Assembly: GCA_003162255.1 (NCBI GenBank)
Contig: PMMJ01000449.1
Span: 769 to 18,173, forward strand
Reading direction: 5' to 3'
Origin: Acidobacteriaceae bacterium
GTDB lineage: Bacteria; Acidobacteriota; Terriglobia; Terriglobales; Acidobacteriaceae
Length of the DNA stretch: 17,405 bases
Below the pieces are notes generated by a model that was not told the DNA's origin, did not search any database, and saw only the letters and a program-made list of their open reading frames with translations. Below are positions 6,549 through 13,770 of the stretch, piece after piece. Numbering within the stretch: position 1 is the first letter of the stretch; each line of letters opens with the position of its first letter. The position numbers and the translations under genes are program-made.

Positions 6549-8339
6549 CTAGAAAGAAATCGACTCCGGGGCAGGCAATGCGGCCGTCTCTTTAATTCCC
6601 TGCCCTTCGGTGATGGCGTAGATCTTGTCTGCGGCCACGTCTTTGAAGCTTTCCGTCTTGCCGGTGGGCCAGCGCACTTCCAACGAATCGATCTTCATGG
6701 CCGATCCCAGACCAAAATGAAGACGCAGATCGTTCTGCGAAAGGTAACTCCCACCGCCGCGCACTTCGTCGAACTGGGTCATTCCTCCGGCGTGAATGGT
6801 GACGCGCGCGCCGATCGCTGCGCGATTACTCTTTGTTCCCTGCAAACGGAAGAGCACACGATGGTTTGCGATTTTATTCGTGTTGAGCAATAGCGATGGC
6901 GGCTCCCCGACGTTAAGCACGACGATATCGACGTTGCCGTTATTTGCGATGTCGCCAAAAGCAGCGCCCCGCCGGGATCTCAGCGGCATATCGGCTAATC
7001 CCCCCGCCTTCGAAACCTCTTCGAACGTGCCATCGCGCAAATTGCGATGCAACAGCATCGGCTCGGCGTAGCTGGCGCTCGCCTGGACGTTGTCCATTTG
7101 CGGATAGACATGTCCGCAGGCTACAAACAGATCCAGCCAGCCGTCGTCGTCCATGTCGAAGAATGTCGTGCCCCAGCCGAGGAACGGCAAGCTGCGCTGG
7201 CCGAGATGCGATGCCATGGCGACATCTTCGAACCCGCGTGTCCCCTGGTTGCGATAAAGCGTATTGGGCTGGTCGGCGAATTCGGTGACGAAGATGGAGA
7301 GGCGTCCGCTGTGATCGTAGTCGCCCCAGGTCGCGCCCATCGATCCGAGCGCCTGCCCTTCGCCGTTCATAGCGACGCCCGCGGCCATGGCCTCGTCGCT
7401 GAACGTGCCGTTGTGATTGTTGTGATAGAGATGATTGGGCGTGGCGTCATCGGCGACAAACAGATCGGGCCAGCCGTCATTGTCGTAGTCGCCCCAGGTA
7501 ACGCCCAGTCCGTAGTATTTTTCGGGATCGTCAACGCCTGCTTTTTTCGAAACTTCTTCAAACGTGCCATCTCCCCGGTTGTGGTAGAGCAGATCGGTCT
7601 CCCCCTCCATGCCCCACGGTCCGCACTGCACGGGAACGCCCTTGAAGTGGCAAAACTTGGTCGAGCCGAATTCAGGCAGATCGTTCATGTCTACGTAGAC
7701 ATATCGTGACACGAACAAATCGACGTTGCCGTCGCGGTCGTAGTCTGCCCAGGCCGCGCCCGTGGAGAAGCCGCCTCCGCGCACTCCAGCCTTGTCAGTC
7801 ACATCTTCGAAAGTGCAATTGCCCTTGTTGCGATAGAGCGCGTTGCCGCCGTAGCCAGTCACGAAGAGATCGAGGTTGCCGTCGTTGTCATAGTCGGCGA
7901 CGGCGACGCCCATACCCCAACCTTTGCGCGTGAGTCCGGCCTTGTCGGTGATGTCGGTGAACTTGAGATCGGCATCCTGATGCCAGAGCGTGACCAGCAG
8001 GTCGCCGCCCTGGCGGTAGCGATCCACCGTGGAGCCGTTCACCATGACGATGTCGAGCTTGCCATCGTTATCGCAATCGAACAAGCCGATGCCGCCGCTC
8101 ATGGATTCGATCACGTACTGTTTACCGGGCGAGGAAATGTGGGAGGCGGTCAGTCCGGCTTGGACTGCAATATCGCGAAAGATGGGAACGGGCGCGGTGA
8201 GTTTGGCTGCCGTCGATTTCTTTTCAACGCGAGCAGGCGGGAGTTTTGCCGGAGGTCCCATCGGCCCTTGGGTCTCAGTCTGCGCTGAAAGCAGGCCGGT
8301 GAAGGCGATCGATAAAATGGCAATCTGTCCGGCCCGCAT
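6549..8339 (-). CDS. CRTAC1-like protein: FG-GAP/VCBS beta-propeller with ASPIC/UnbV domain (third of three)
   Basis: This 596-residue exported protein has a signal peptide of about 19 residues (MRAGQIAILSIAFTGLLSA). A seven-bladed FG-GAP/VCBS-type propeller follows, with DxDxDG calcium-type loops starting near residues 88, 149, 199, 284, 340, 395 and 463; the fifth (DYDHSG) and seventh (DIANNG) are degenerate. A C-terminal ASPIC/UnbV domain covers about 505-575 (NRAAIGARVTIHAGG, RGGGSYLSQND, WPTGKTESF). A Cys pair (230 and 239, CHFKGVPVQCGP) between blades recurs in modified form in the paralogue at 11962-13770. The family is named after human CRTAC1; its bacterial role is not established. 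It is the last gene of the apparent operon. A 108-base gap with a dispersed repeat separates it from the preceding gene, and it stops only 21 bases from the convergent deacetylase gene. No clear ribosome binding site precedes the ATG. Confidence 0.87.
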   Translation of the reverse strand: MRAGQIAILSIAFTGLLSAQTETQGPMGPPAKLPPARVEKKSTAAKLTAPVPIFRDIAVQAGLTASHISSPGKQYVIESMSGGIGLFDCDNDGKLDIVMVNGSTVDRYRQGGDLLVTLWHQDADLKFTDITDKAGLTRKGWGMGVAVADYDNDGNLDLFVTGYGGNALYRNKGNCTFEDVTDKAGVRGGGFSTGAAWADYDRDGNVDLFVSRYVYVDMNDLPEFGSTKFCHFKGVPVQCGPWGMEGETDLLYHNRGDGTFEEVSKKAGVDDPEKYYGLGVTWGDYDNDGWPDLFVADDATPNHLYHNNHNGTFSDEAMAAGVAMNGEGQALGSMGATWGDYDHSGRLSIFVTEFADQPNTLYRNQGTRGFEDVAMASHLGQRSLPFLGWGTTFFDMDDDGWLDLFVACGHVYPQMDNVQASASYAEPMLLHRNLRDGTFEEVSKAGGLADMPLRSRRGAAFGDIANNGNVDIVVLNVGEPPSLLLNTNKIANHRVLFRLQGTKSNRAAIGARVTIHAGGMTQFDEVRGGGSYLSQNDLRLHFGLGSAMKIDSLEVRWPTGKTESFKDVAADKIYAITEGQGIKETAALPAPESISF

Positions 8340-8361
8340 GAAGAGTGATTGTAAGGTATGT

Positions 8362-8442
8362 TGTCATCCTGCGCGAAGCGAAGGGCCTATGCATTTGCGG
8401 CAGTGCCGGAACGCGCGGGTCCTGATTTCGCAAGAAATGACC
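8362..8442. repeat. Dispersed repeat inside the operon, imperfect inverted ends
   Basis: The 108-base gap between the second and third CRTAC1-like genes is mostly filled by an element starting TGTCATCCTGCGCGAAGCG and ending TTCGCAAGAAATGACC. The ends are imperfect inverted repeats (GTCAT... against ...ATGAC, and GCGAA against TTCGC). The GCGAAGC core is shared with 938-964 and 17357-17405. I recall the TGTCATCCTG-GCGAAGCGAAGG word as frequent between genes in acidobacterial and related genomes, but no search was run. It could form a transcript hairpin that alters expression of the last operon gene. Confidence 0.55.
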
Positions 8443-8447
8443 AACTA

Positions 8448-11400
8448 TCACTTCGGGTATTGGAACGAATATCCGCTCGCCTCGTTCCCCGACATGAACC
8501 GAGTGTTGTATTCGAGCAAGTAATTCAGGTGCTCGGCATCGGACGGAAAGGTTTGTCCGGGATACGGATAGGCGCGCATGTCGCCAAATGGCAGCGGCTC
8601 AACCGTATCGCCGTGGTAGGCGTAGAAATCCATATCTTTCTCGTATCCGTTGGCGACAAAGAAATAGTCGCGCACCCAACCGCGCGGCAAGGCAGGCAGC
8701 TTCGCCGGATCGAAATCGAGCGCAACTTCATCGCCCGATCCGAAGACGACGAACTTATCGTCGATCGATTCGAGCAGCGGTCGCACATCGCCATAGCGCG
8801 TGTAAGCGCCGGCAGGACGCGTGTAAGGGCCGGTGGCGCTGGCCTTTTCGTAGATGTATTTCACGTTGCCCGGCGGCTGGTCTTCGATCTTCAACGGGAA
8901 TCCGTGGAAATTCAGATCGGCGCGAGCCAGCGGCACCGGCGTCAAGCGGGCACTCTGATCATGCCTATTGTCCTGACTGGTCCGGCTGATCATGATGTTG
9001 TCCCAATAGATCTGCAGATTCGTGGTGATGCGAATACGCTGCGTTCCCGGCGGAAGTTTGCCGGTAAGATCGGCGGTCATAGTGCGCGCGCCGCCAGCGG
9101 GAAATCCCATGTCATCGACGACGCGGACCCATTTTCCAGATGAGACTTGTGCTTCTACATACGGCGCAAACGGCCGCAGGTGCGCTTGATCGGCAGCGTA
9201 CATGCTGGTCGCGGAAAAATATTCGATCTCGCCATGCAGCAGCAACCACAGCGGACCGCCGCGGTACGGCTCGCCGAGATCAAGTTCCAGGCTGTGCGGC
9301 TCGGTGAATCCCTGGAAGGAAAGCACCTTGAAGTCGCCGAAATAACGATGCGCGAGCAAATCGGGAAGCACGTTGTGGCCGTGCTCGTCCCAGGCACCGG
9401 CGGGCGGACGCGCATCGTTATTATTGCTGAACACAACTTTGAATGGCGGGTAAGGAGGATTGCTCGCGAAATATTCGTTGGGATAAACGTCAAGATCGCC
9501 GGGATGATCGACGGCGAGCAATTGCACCTGGTCGAGGTACACCGACTCTTCCAACGGCTCCATGAAGCGGAAACTCAGCTGGCCATCTTTTTCTCGAAGC
9601 GCGGTACGGCCGAGCTTGATCGATTCGGTAGGACGAGCAATGTTGCGCTCGACTTTGCCTTCATTCGCCGCCATCCAGTGTCCAACGACACCCGCGCCGA
9701 GCATGTCGCCGACAAGCTGGTATTCGTGGCCATCCCAGGCGAAAAGCGTGGGACAGGAACTGCCGCGCCGATCCATCTCAGTAAAGGTTTGAGGCATATT
9801 GGCGGCGACCTCGATTTCATCCTGCAGCACGCCGGTCGGCCACGTCATGCGGACGACATCGGCCACTTTCGCTTGTCCGAGTCCGATGGTCAGGTAGGGC
9901 GAGTTCTGACCGAGGTATCCGGACGATCCGTACACTTCAAACTTCTGCCGAATGCCGTCAGAGAAGACTTCAACCTTCGTGCCGATGGCGCTCTTGTTAT
10001 CGTTCAGTCCCTTGAGCGCGAGGCGCAGCGAGTTGTTCTTGTTGCCGCCTTCGTTGTGGAGCAGCAAGGCGGGTCCGTGATTTTGCGTGATCAGGAGATC
10101 GGCAGCTCCATCGTTGTCGTAGTCTCCGACGATGATGGCGCGCGGCTCTTTGAGCTGAATTTTGTCGAGTCCGGTTTCGACGGTGACATCTTTGAAGCCG
10201 TCAGGGCCGAGATTTCGGAAGAGCCGGACTTCTCCCTTGCCGTCTTTCGTCTCGCCAACTGCGACGAGGTCCACCCAGCCGTCATTGTCGTAGTCGATGG
10301 CGGCGACGCCGAAGGCGCGGACCCAGTTGGTTTCGGGAAGAGTTTGAACTATTTCGAATGTTTTTCCGCCAATATTGCGGAACATGCGAAGACTGGTAAA
10401 ACCCCGCCCCGCGAAAGCAACGTCCATCCAACCGTCGTGGTCAAAGTCGAGGATCGAAACTCCAAAAGGGTGAAAGGGATTTGCCGCCCAAGGCCGCAGT
10501 GGTTCAAAAGCTCCTTCTCTAGGATTCTGAAAGACAGTGGGAGTTCCCCAACTGGTTACGGCAAGATCTACAGCTCGGTCATTATTGATGTCTGTGCCCA
10601 CGGCGCCGATACCCGGCGCATTCCCTGCGAGACCTGTTGACTGAGTCACATCGGTGAAGGTGCCATTCCCGTTGTTGCGCCACATGACATTTCGCTCCTG
10701 AACGGGCGCTGTCTGCGCTGCTGGATGGCGAGGATCGAAGGATGAATCTTCACTGTATCGGGAAATGTACAGGTCCAAATCACCATCATGGTCGTAGTCA
10801 ACGAAAGTCGCACTTAGATTAAGGCACTCGCTCTTGATTCCCGCTGCTTCTGCCACGTCTTTGAACGTGCCGTTCTTTTCATTGTGAAGAAGAAGCACGC
10901 GATCTTTGAGAGTTACGACAAGGTCGACGCTTCCATCATTGTCGTAATCGCCAGCGGTACACCCGATGGCGTGTAGATTGGGATCAAGTCCAGCCTTCTT
11001 TGTTACGTCTTCAAACGTGCCGTTGCCGACGTTGCGATACAGCGACATGCCTCCGTCCCGGCCATTGTCGGCTAGAAAGATGTCGATGCTTCCGTCGCCG
11101 TCATAATCGATAAAACACGCGCCCGGGCCAAAATAGGAAGGCGGTTCGTCACTCGGATTCTGCACTGCCCTCCAGGAAATCCCCGCCTCCTTCGTCACAT
11201 CCACGAATCTCACCGCAATCTGCGCCGGCACCTTTTCCACCACCATCGGCGAATCTTCCGCGCGCGAATACTTTCCCTGTTCGCCGTAGGACAGGCTGAT
11301 GGGCGAGCCCAGCTTGTTCTGCGTGATGTACTGGAATTTTTTCATCGCGTCGTGGGCGGGATCGGCTTGCCCGGATTGCTGGTAGGCGCGCGCCAGTCCG

Positions 11401-11909
11401 AACTGGGCAGAGGCGTGCAGCGGGTCGATCTTTAACGCGTGCTCGAAGGCCTCGATCGCTTCCGGATATTGCTTGATCTGCGCATAAGTGGATCCGAGGA
11501 AATACCAGCTGTCGGCATCGTTCGGATCGATTTCGGTAACGCGATGGAACGCCTCGATGGCAGCTCTCACATCGGAGGAGCTCTTGAAATAGAGGCCAAG
11601 GTTGTACCAGGCGTGGGCATCTTTGGGATTGTTCTTGACCTCGTTCTCCAGCAGCGCCTTCGCTTCGTCGCCGCGCTGCAGGTTGAGCAGCGCCACTCCG
11701 CGATTCACGGTAGCCGCCTCCAACGCCGGATCGTTGGCAGCCGCCGCTTCGAACATCTTCAGACCTTTTTCAAAGAGCTGCTGGTTCAAGTAGGCGACGC
11801 CGATGTTGTTGAGCCGGGCCGCTTCCTGAGGATTAGTGGAGGAACCGCTCGCGGCGAGCAGCGCGAGAACAAAGGTGAGAATGAGAGCAATGGTGATTGT
11901 CCTGGTCAT
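8448..11909 (-). CDS. TPR / CRTAC1-like propeller / ASPIC-UnbV protein with an extra C-terminal domain
   Basis: This exported protein has 1153 residues. A signal peptide or anchor (MTRTITIALILTFVLALLAA) leads into about four to five TPRs (about 29-195). A VCBS/FG-GAP propeller follows, with DxDxDG-type loops near 268, 321, 371, 440 (degenerate), 488, 539 and 596. An ASPIC/UnbV domain covers about 638-710. A further region of about 435 residues, from SSCPTLFAWDGHEYQLVGD (717) to the end, has no family name I can give. It contains LPPGTQRIRITTNLQIYWD and LPRGWVRDYFFVANGYEKD. The open frame extends 68 codons further upstream, but that stretch overlaps the preceding gene and lacks a signal peptide, so the ATG at 11909, 52 bases after that gene, is preferred despite a weak ribosome binding site. 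TPRs bind proteins and the propeller probably binds calcium; no enzymatic motif was seen. Third gene of the operon. Confidence 0.85.
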   Translation of the reverse strand: MTRTITIALILTFVLALLAASGSSTNPQEAARLNNIGVAYLNQQLFEKGLKMFEAAAANDPALEAATVNRGVALLNLQRGDEAKALLENEVKNNPKDAHAWYNLGLYFKSSSDVRAAIEAFHRVTEIDPNDADSWYFLGSTYAQIKQYPEAIEAFEHALKIDPLHASAQFGLARAYQQSGQADPAHDAMKKFQYITQNKLGSPISLSYGEQGKYSRAEDSPMVVEKVPAQIAVRFVDVTKEAGISWRAVQNPSDEPPSYFGPGACFIDYDGDGSIDIFLADNGRDGGMSLYRNVGNGTFEDVTKKAGLDPNLHAIGCTAGDYDNDGSVDLVVTLKDRVLLLHNEKNGTFKDVAEAAGIKSECLNLSATFVDYDHDGDLDLYISRYSEDSSFDPRHPAAQTAPVQERNVMWRNNGNGTFTDVTQSTGLAGNAPGIGAVGTDINNDRAVDLAVTSWGTPTVFQNPREGAFEPLRPWAANPFHPFGVSILDFDHDGWMDVAFAGRGFTSLRMFRNIGGKTFEIVQTLPETNWVRAFGVAAIDYDNDGWVDLVAVGETKDGKGEVRLFRNLGPDGFKDVTVETGLDKIQLKEPRAIIVGDYDNDGAADLLITQNHGPALLLHNEGGNKNNSLRLALKGLNDNKSAIGTKVEVFSDGIRQKFEVYGSSGYLGQNSPYLTIGLGQAKVADVVRMTWPTGVLQDEIEVAANMPQTFTEMDRRGSSCPTLFAWDGHEYQLVGDMLGAGVVGHWMAANEGKVERNIARPTESIKLGRTALREKDGQLSFRFMEPLEESVYLDQVQLLAVDHPGDLDVYPNEYFASNPPYPPFKVVFSNNNDARPPAGAWDEHGHNVLPDLLAHRYFGDFKVLSFQGFTEPHSLELDLGEPYRGGPLWLLLHGEIEYFSATSMYAADQAHLRPFAPYVEAQVSSGKWVRVVDDMGFPAGGARTMTADLTGKLPPGTQRIRITTNLQIYWDNIMISRTSQDNRHDQSARLTPVPLARADLNFHGFPLKIEDQPPGNVKYIYEKASATGPYTRPAGAYTRYGDVRPLLESIDDKFVVFGSGDEVALDFDPAKLPALPRGWVRDYFFVANGYEKDMDFYAYHGDTVEPLPFGDMRAYPYPGQTFPSDAEHLNYLLEYNTRFMSGNEASGYSFQYPK

Positions 11910-11961
11910 GGGTTCGGAAATAATTCTATCTGAATGCCTGGATGGGCAAGAGAGCTGCTGA

Positions 11962-13770
11962 CTATTTCTTGCCGTAAGGGCGCGCGGCGATCTGACCTTT
12001 CGCTTCCTGAACGGTGATTGTCTGCCCGGTCGCAATGTTCGCCAGTTTGTCCACCTGCCCGCTGGGCCAGTCGATTTCGACCGTGTCGGCTTTGGTTTTC
12101 GATCCCATGCCAAAAGTCAGCACCAGTTCACTCTGCGAAAGATAGCTGGAGCCCGTCTTCATAGTGAGCCACTGCTTGTCGCCGCCAGCGCTGACGCGAA
12201 CGACGGCGCCAATACCATCGCGATTGGATTTTGTTCCTATGAGTTTCACGCGCAAGCTCTGGTTCGTGCCGCCCTGGTTCAGAAAGAGATGCGCCGGACC
12301 GCCGTTGGTCATGACGAGAAGGTCGAGCGCTCCATCATTATTGATGTCGGCGTAAGCGGCGCCGCGCGCGACTTTCGGAGCCGCAAAGGCGCTCCCGACT
12401 TTGCTCGTGACTTCTTCAAACTTGCCGTTTCCGAGGTTGCGGAATAAGTGCGGCGCCTCGGCGTAGCTGACGCGCTTTTGCACTGTCTCGATCTGATCTT
12501 CAATGTGGCCGTCGGCGATAAAGATGTCCTGCCAGCCGTCGCTATCGTAGTCGAAAAAAAAGCAGCCGAATCCGAGCGTGAGCAGGCTCGCGCGGCCGAC
12601 CTCCGAGCGCGGAGCCTCATCCACGAACAGTCCGTTGCCTTCGTTGTGATAGAGCGAAAGCATCTGGTTGGAAAAATTCGTAATGACCAGGCTGGCGCTG
12701 CCCGAGCGGTCGTAATCGACGGCATCAACGCCCATGCCGGCGCGGGCAATGCCATCTTCGCTGAAGGCGATGCCGGCGGAAACCGCGCGCTCTTCGAAGG
12801 TTCCGTTCTTCTTATTCAGGTAGAGCTTGTTGGGCTGCGTGTCGTTCGCGATCAGGATGTCAGGCCATCCATCGTTGTTGTAATCGAGAATCGCGACGCC
12901 TAGACCCTTCGAGGTTGGATCGTAAAGGCCAGCCTTCTGAGTGGAATCTTCGAACTTGCCGTTGCCGAGGTTATGCCAGAGGCGGGCCGACGTTCCCTTA
13001 TACGATTCGGGCGTGCAGTAGGACTTGTGCGAGCCATCGAGGGTGCAGTAGAGGTCAGTTTTCTCGGACCACTGGACATAATTGGCGACGACGAGATCGA
13101 GCTTGCCGTCGCGATCGTAATCGACCCAGGCAGCGCCGGTGGAGAACTCGTTCGGACCCCACAGTCCCGCGGACTTGGTAACGTCGGTAAAAGTGCCGTT
13201 GCCGTTGTTGTGGAAGAGATGGCTCTGGCCGACGGCAGTGATGAAAATGTCGTCGAAGCCATCGTTGTCGTAATCGCCGACGGCGACGCCCATTCCAAAA
13301 AGCGAAATGCCGAGGCCAGACTGCCGCGTCACGTCGGTGAAAGTGCCGTCGTGATTGTTGTGGTAGAGCTTCAAGGTGGTCGCGCCGCTCGTTTTATGGA
13401 CGGGTGCGTGGCCGGGCCAGTCCTGGCCGTTGACGAGGAGGATATCGGGAAATCCGTCGTTGTCGTAATCGATGAACGCGCAGCCGGGGCCCATGGTTTC
13501 CGGCAGCCATTTTTTGCCGAAGGCTCCGTTGTTGTGCGTGAAGTGGATGCCGGCTTGGGCGGTGATGTCGCGGAAGGTGATGTGCTCCTGCGCATGGCTC
13601 GCCGCAACGACCGAAAAGACCAGTAACCACGGAGACACGGAAGCACGGAGAAAAGCGCTCTTGGTTTTTGGCTCTTGGCTTTTGGCTAAAGGCCAAAAGC
13701 TAAAGGCTAGGAACGGGTTCTCTCTGTGACTCTGTGGCTCTGTGGTGGCTTTTCTTTTGGAGGAGTGCAT
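11962..13770 (-). CDS. CRTAC1-like protein: FG-GAP/VCBS beta-propeller with ASPIC/UnbV domain (first of three)
   Basis: The 602-residue protein has a seven-bladed propeller with DxDxDG-type loops near residues 101, 167, 218, 297, 352 (DYDRSG), 407 and 475. An ASPIC/UnbV domain follows at about 515-585 (NRDGIGAVVRVSAGG, GSSYLSQSELV, WPSGQVDKL). Three cysteine positions (242, 252, and 97 in the first blade) are notable; the pair CTLDGSHKSYC matches the site of the Cys pair in the paralogue at 6549-8339. The ATG at 13770 overlaps the stop of the upstream cytochrome gene as TAATG, which suggests translational coupling. The first 50 or so residues are odd: they are encoded by low-complexity repeat DNA (13625-13750) and lie in front of a normal hydrophobic signal core (SPWLLVFSVVAASHA, 46-60). 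A GTG at 13638 (residue 45) would give a short conventional signal peptide and is the main alternative start. Function unassigned. Confidence 0.85.
   Translation of the reverse strand: MHSSKRKATTEPQSHRENPFLAFSFWPLAKSQEPKTKSAFLRASVSPWLLVFSVVAASHAQEHITFRDITAQAGIHFTHNNGAFGKKWLPETMGPGCAFIDYDNDGFPDILLVNGQDWPGHAPVHKTSGATTLKLYHNNHDGTFTDVTRQSGLGISLFGMGVAVGDYDNDGFDDIFITAVGQSHLFHNNGNGTFTDVTKSAGLWGPNEFSTGAAWVDYDRDGKLDLVVANYVQWSEKTDLYCTLDGSHKSYCTPESYKGTSARLWHNLGNGKFEDSTQKAGLYDPTSKGLGVAILDYNNDGWPDILIANDTQPNKLYLNKKNGTFEERAVSAGIAFSEDGIARAGMGVDAVDYDRSGSASLVITNFSNQMLSLYHNEGNGLFVDEAPRSEVGRASLLTLGFGCFFFDYDSDGWQDIFIADGHIEDQIETVQKRVSYAEAPHLFRNLGNGKFEEVTSKVGSAFAAPKVARGAAYADINNDGALDLLVMTNGGPAHLFLNQGGTNQSLRVKLIGTKSNRDGIGAVVRVSAGGDKQWLTMKTGSSYLSQSELVLTFGMGSKTKADTVEIDWPSGQVDKLANIATGQTITVQEAKGQIAARPYGKK
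13625..13750. repeat. Low-complexity repeat cluster inside the 5' end of the first CRTAC1-like gene
   Basis: Three motifs lie together. CACGGAGACACGGAAGCACGG (13628 onward) is a run of ACGGA words. GCTTTTGGC (13678-13686) and GCCAAAAGC (13692-13700) form a perfect 9-bp hairpin with a 5-base loop, preceded by related TTGGCT words. TCTCTGTG, ACTCTGTG and GCTCTGTG (13721-13744) are a degenerate 8-base tandem repeat. Such words usually occur between genes. Here they sit in the reading frame that begins at 13770. Confidence 0.6.

Noticed and set aside
8362..8442. CRISPR array or tRNA in the operon gap
   Set aside because: There is no regularly spaced repeat and no cloverleaf; the sequence fits a single dispersed element.
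9147..10640. A 497-codon plus-strand open frame antisense to the TPR/CRTAC1 gene
   Set aside because: No recognisable domain; the opposite strand has clear TPR, DxDxDG and ASPIC motifs over the same bases. Long antisense frames are expected in GC-rich coding DNA.
11910..12113. A 68-codon N-terminal extension of the TPR/CRTAC1 protein
   Set aside because: It overlaps the preceding gene, is Arg/Ser-rich with no signal peptide, and an exported start at 11909 follows directly.
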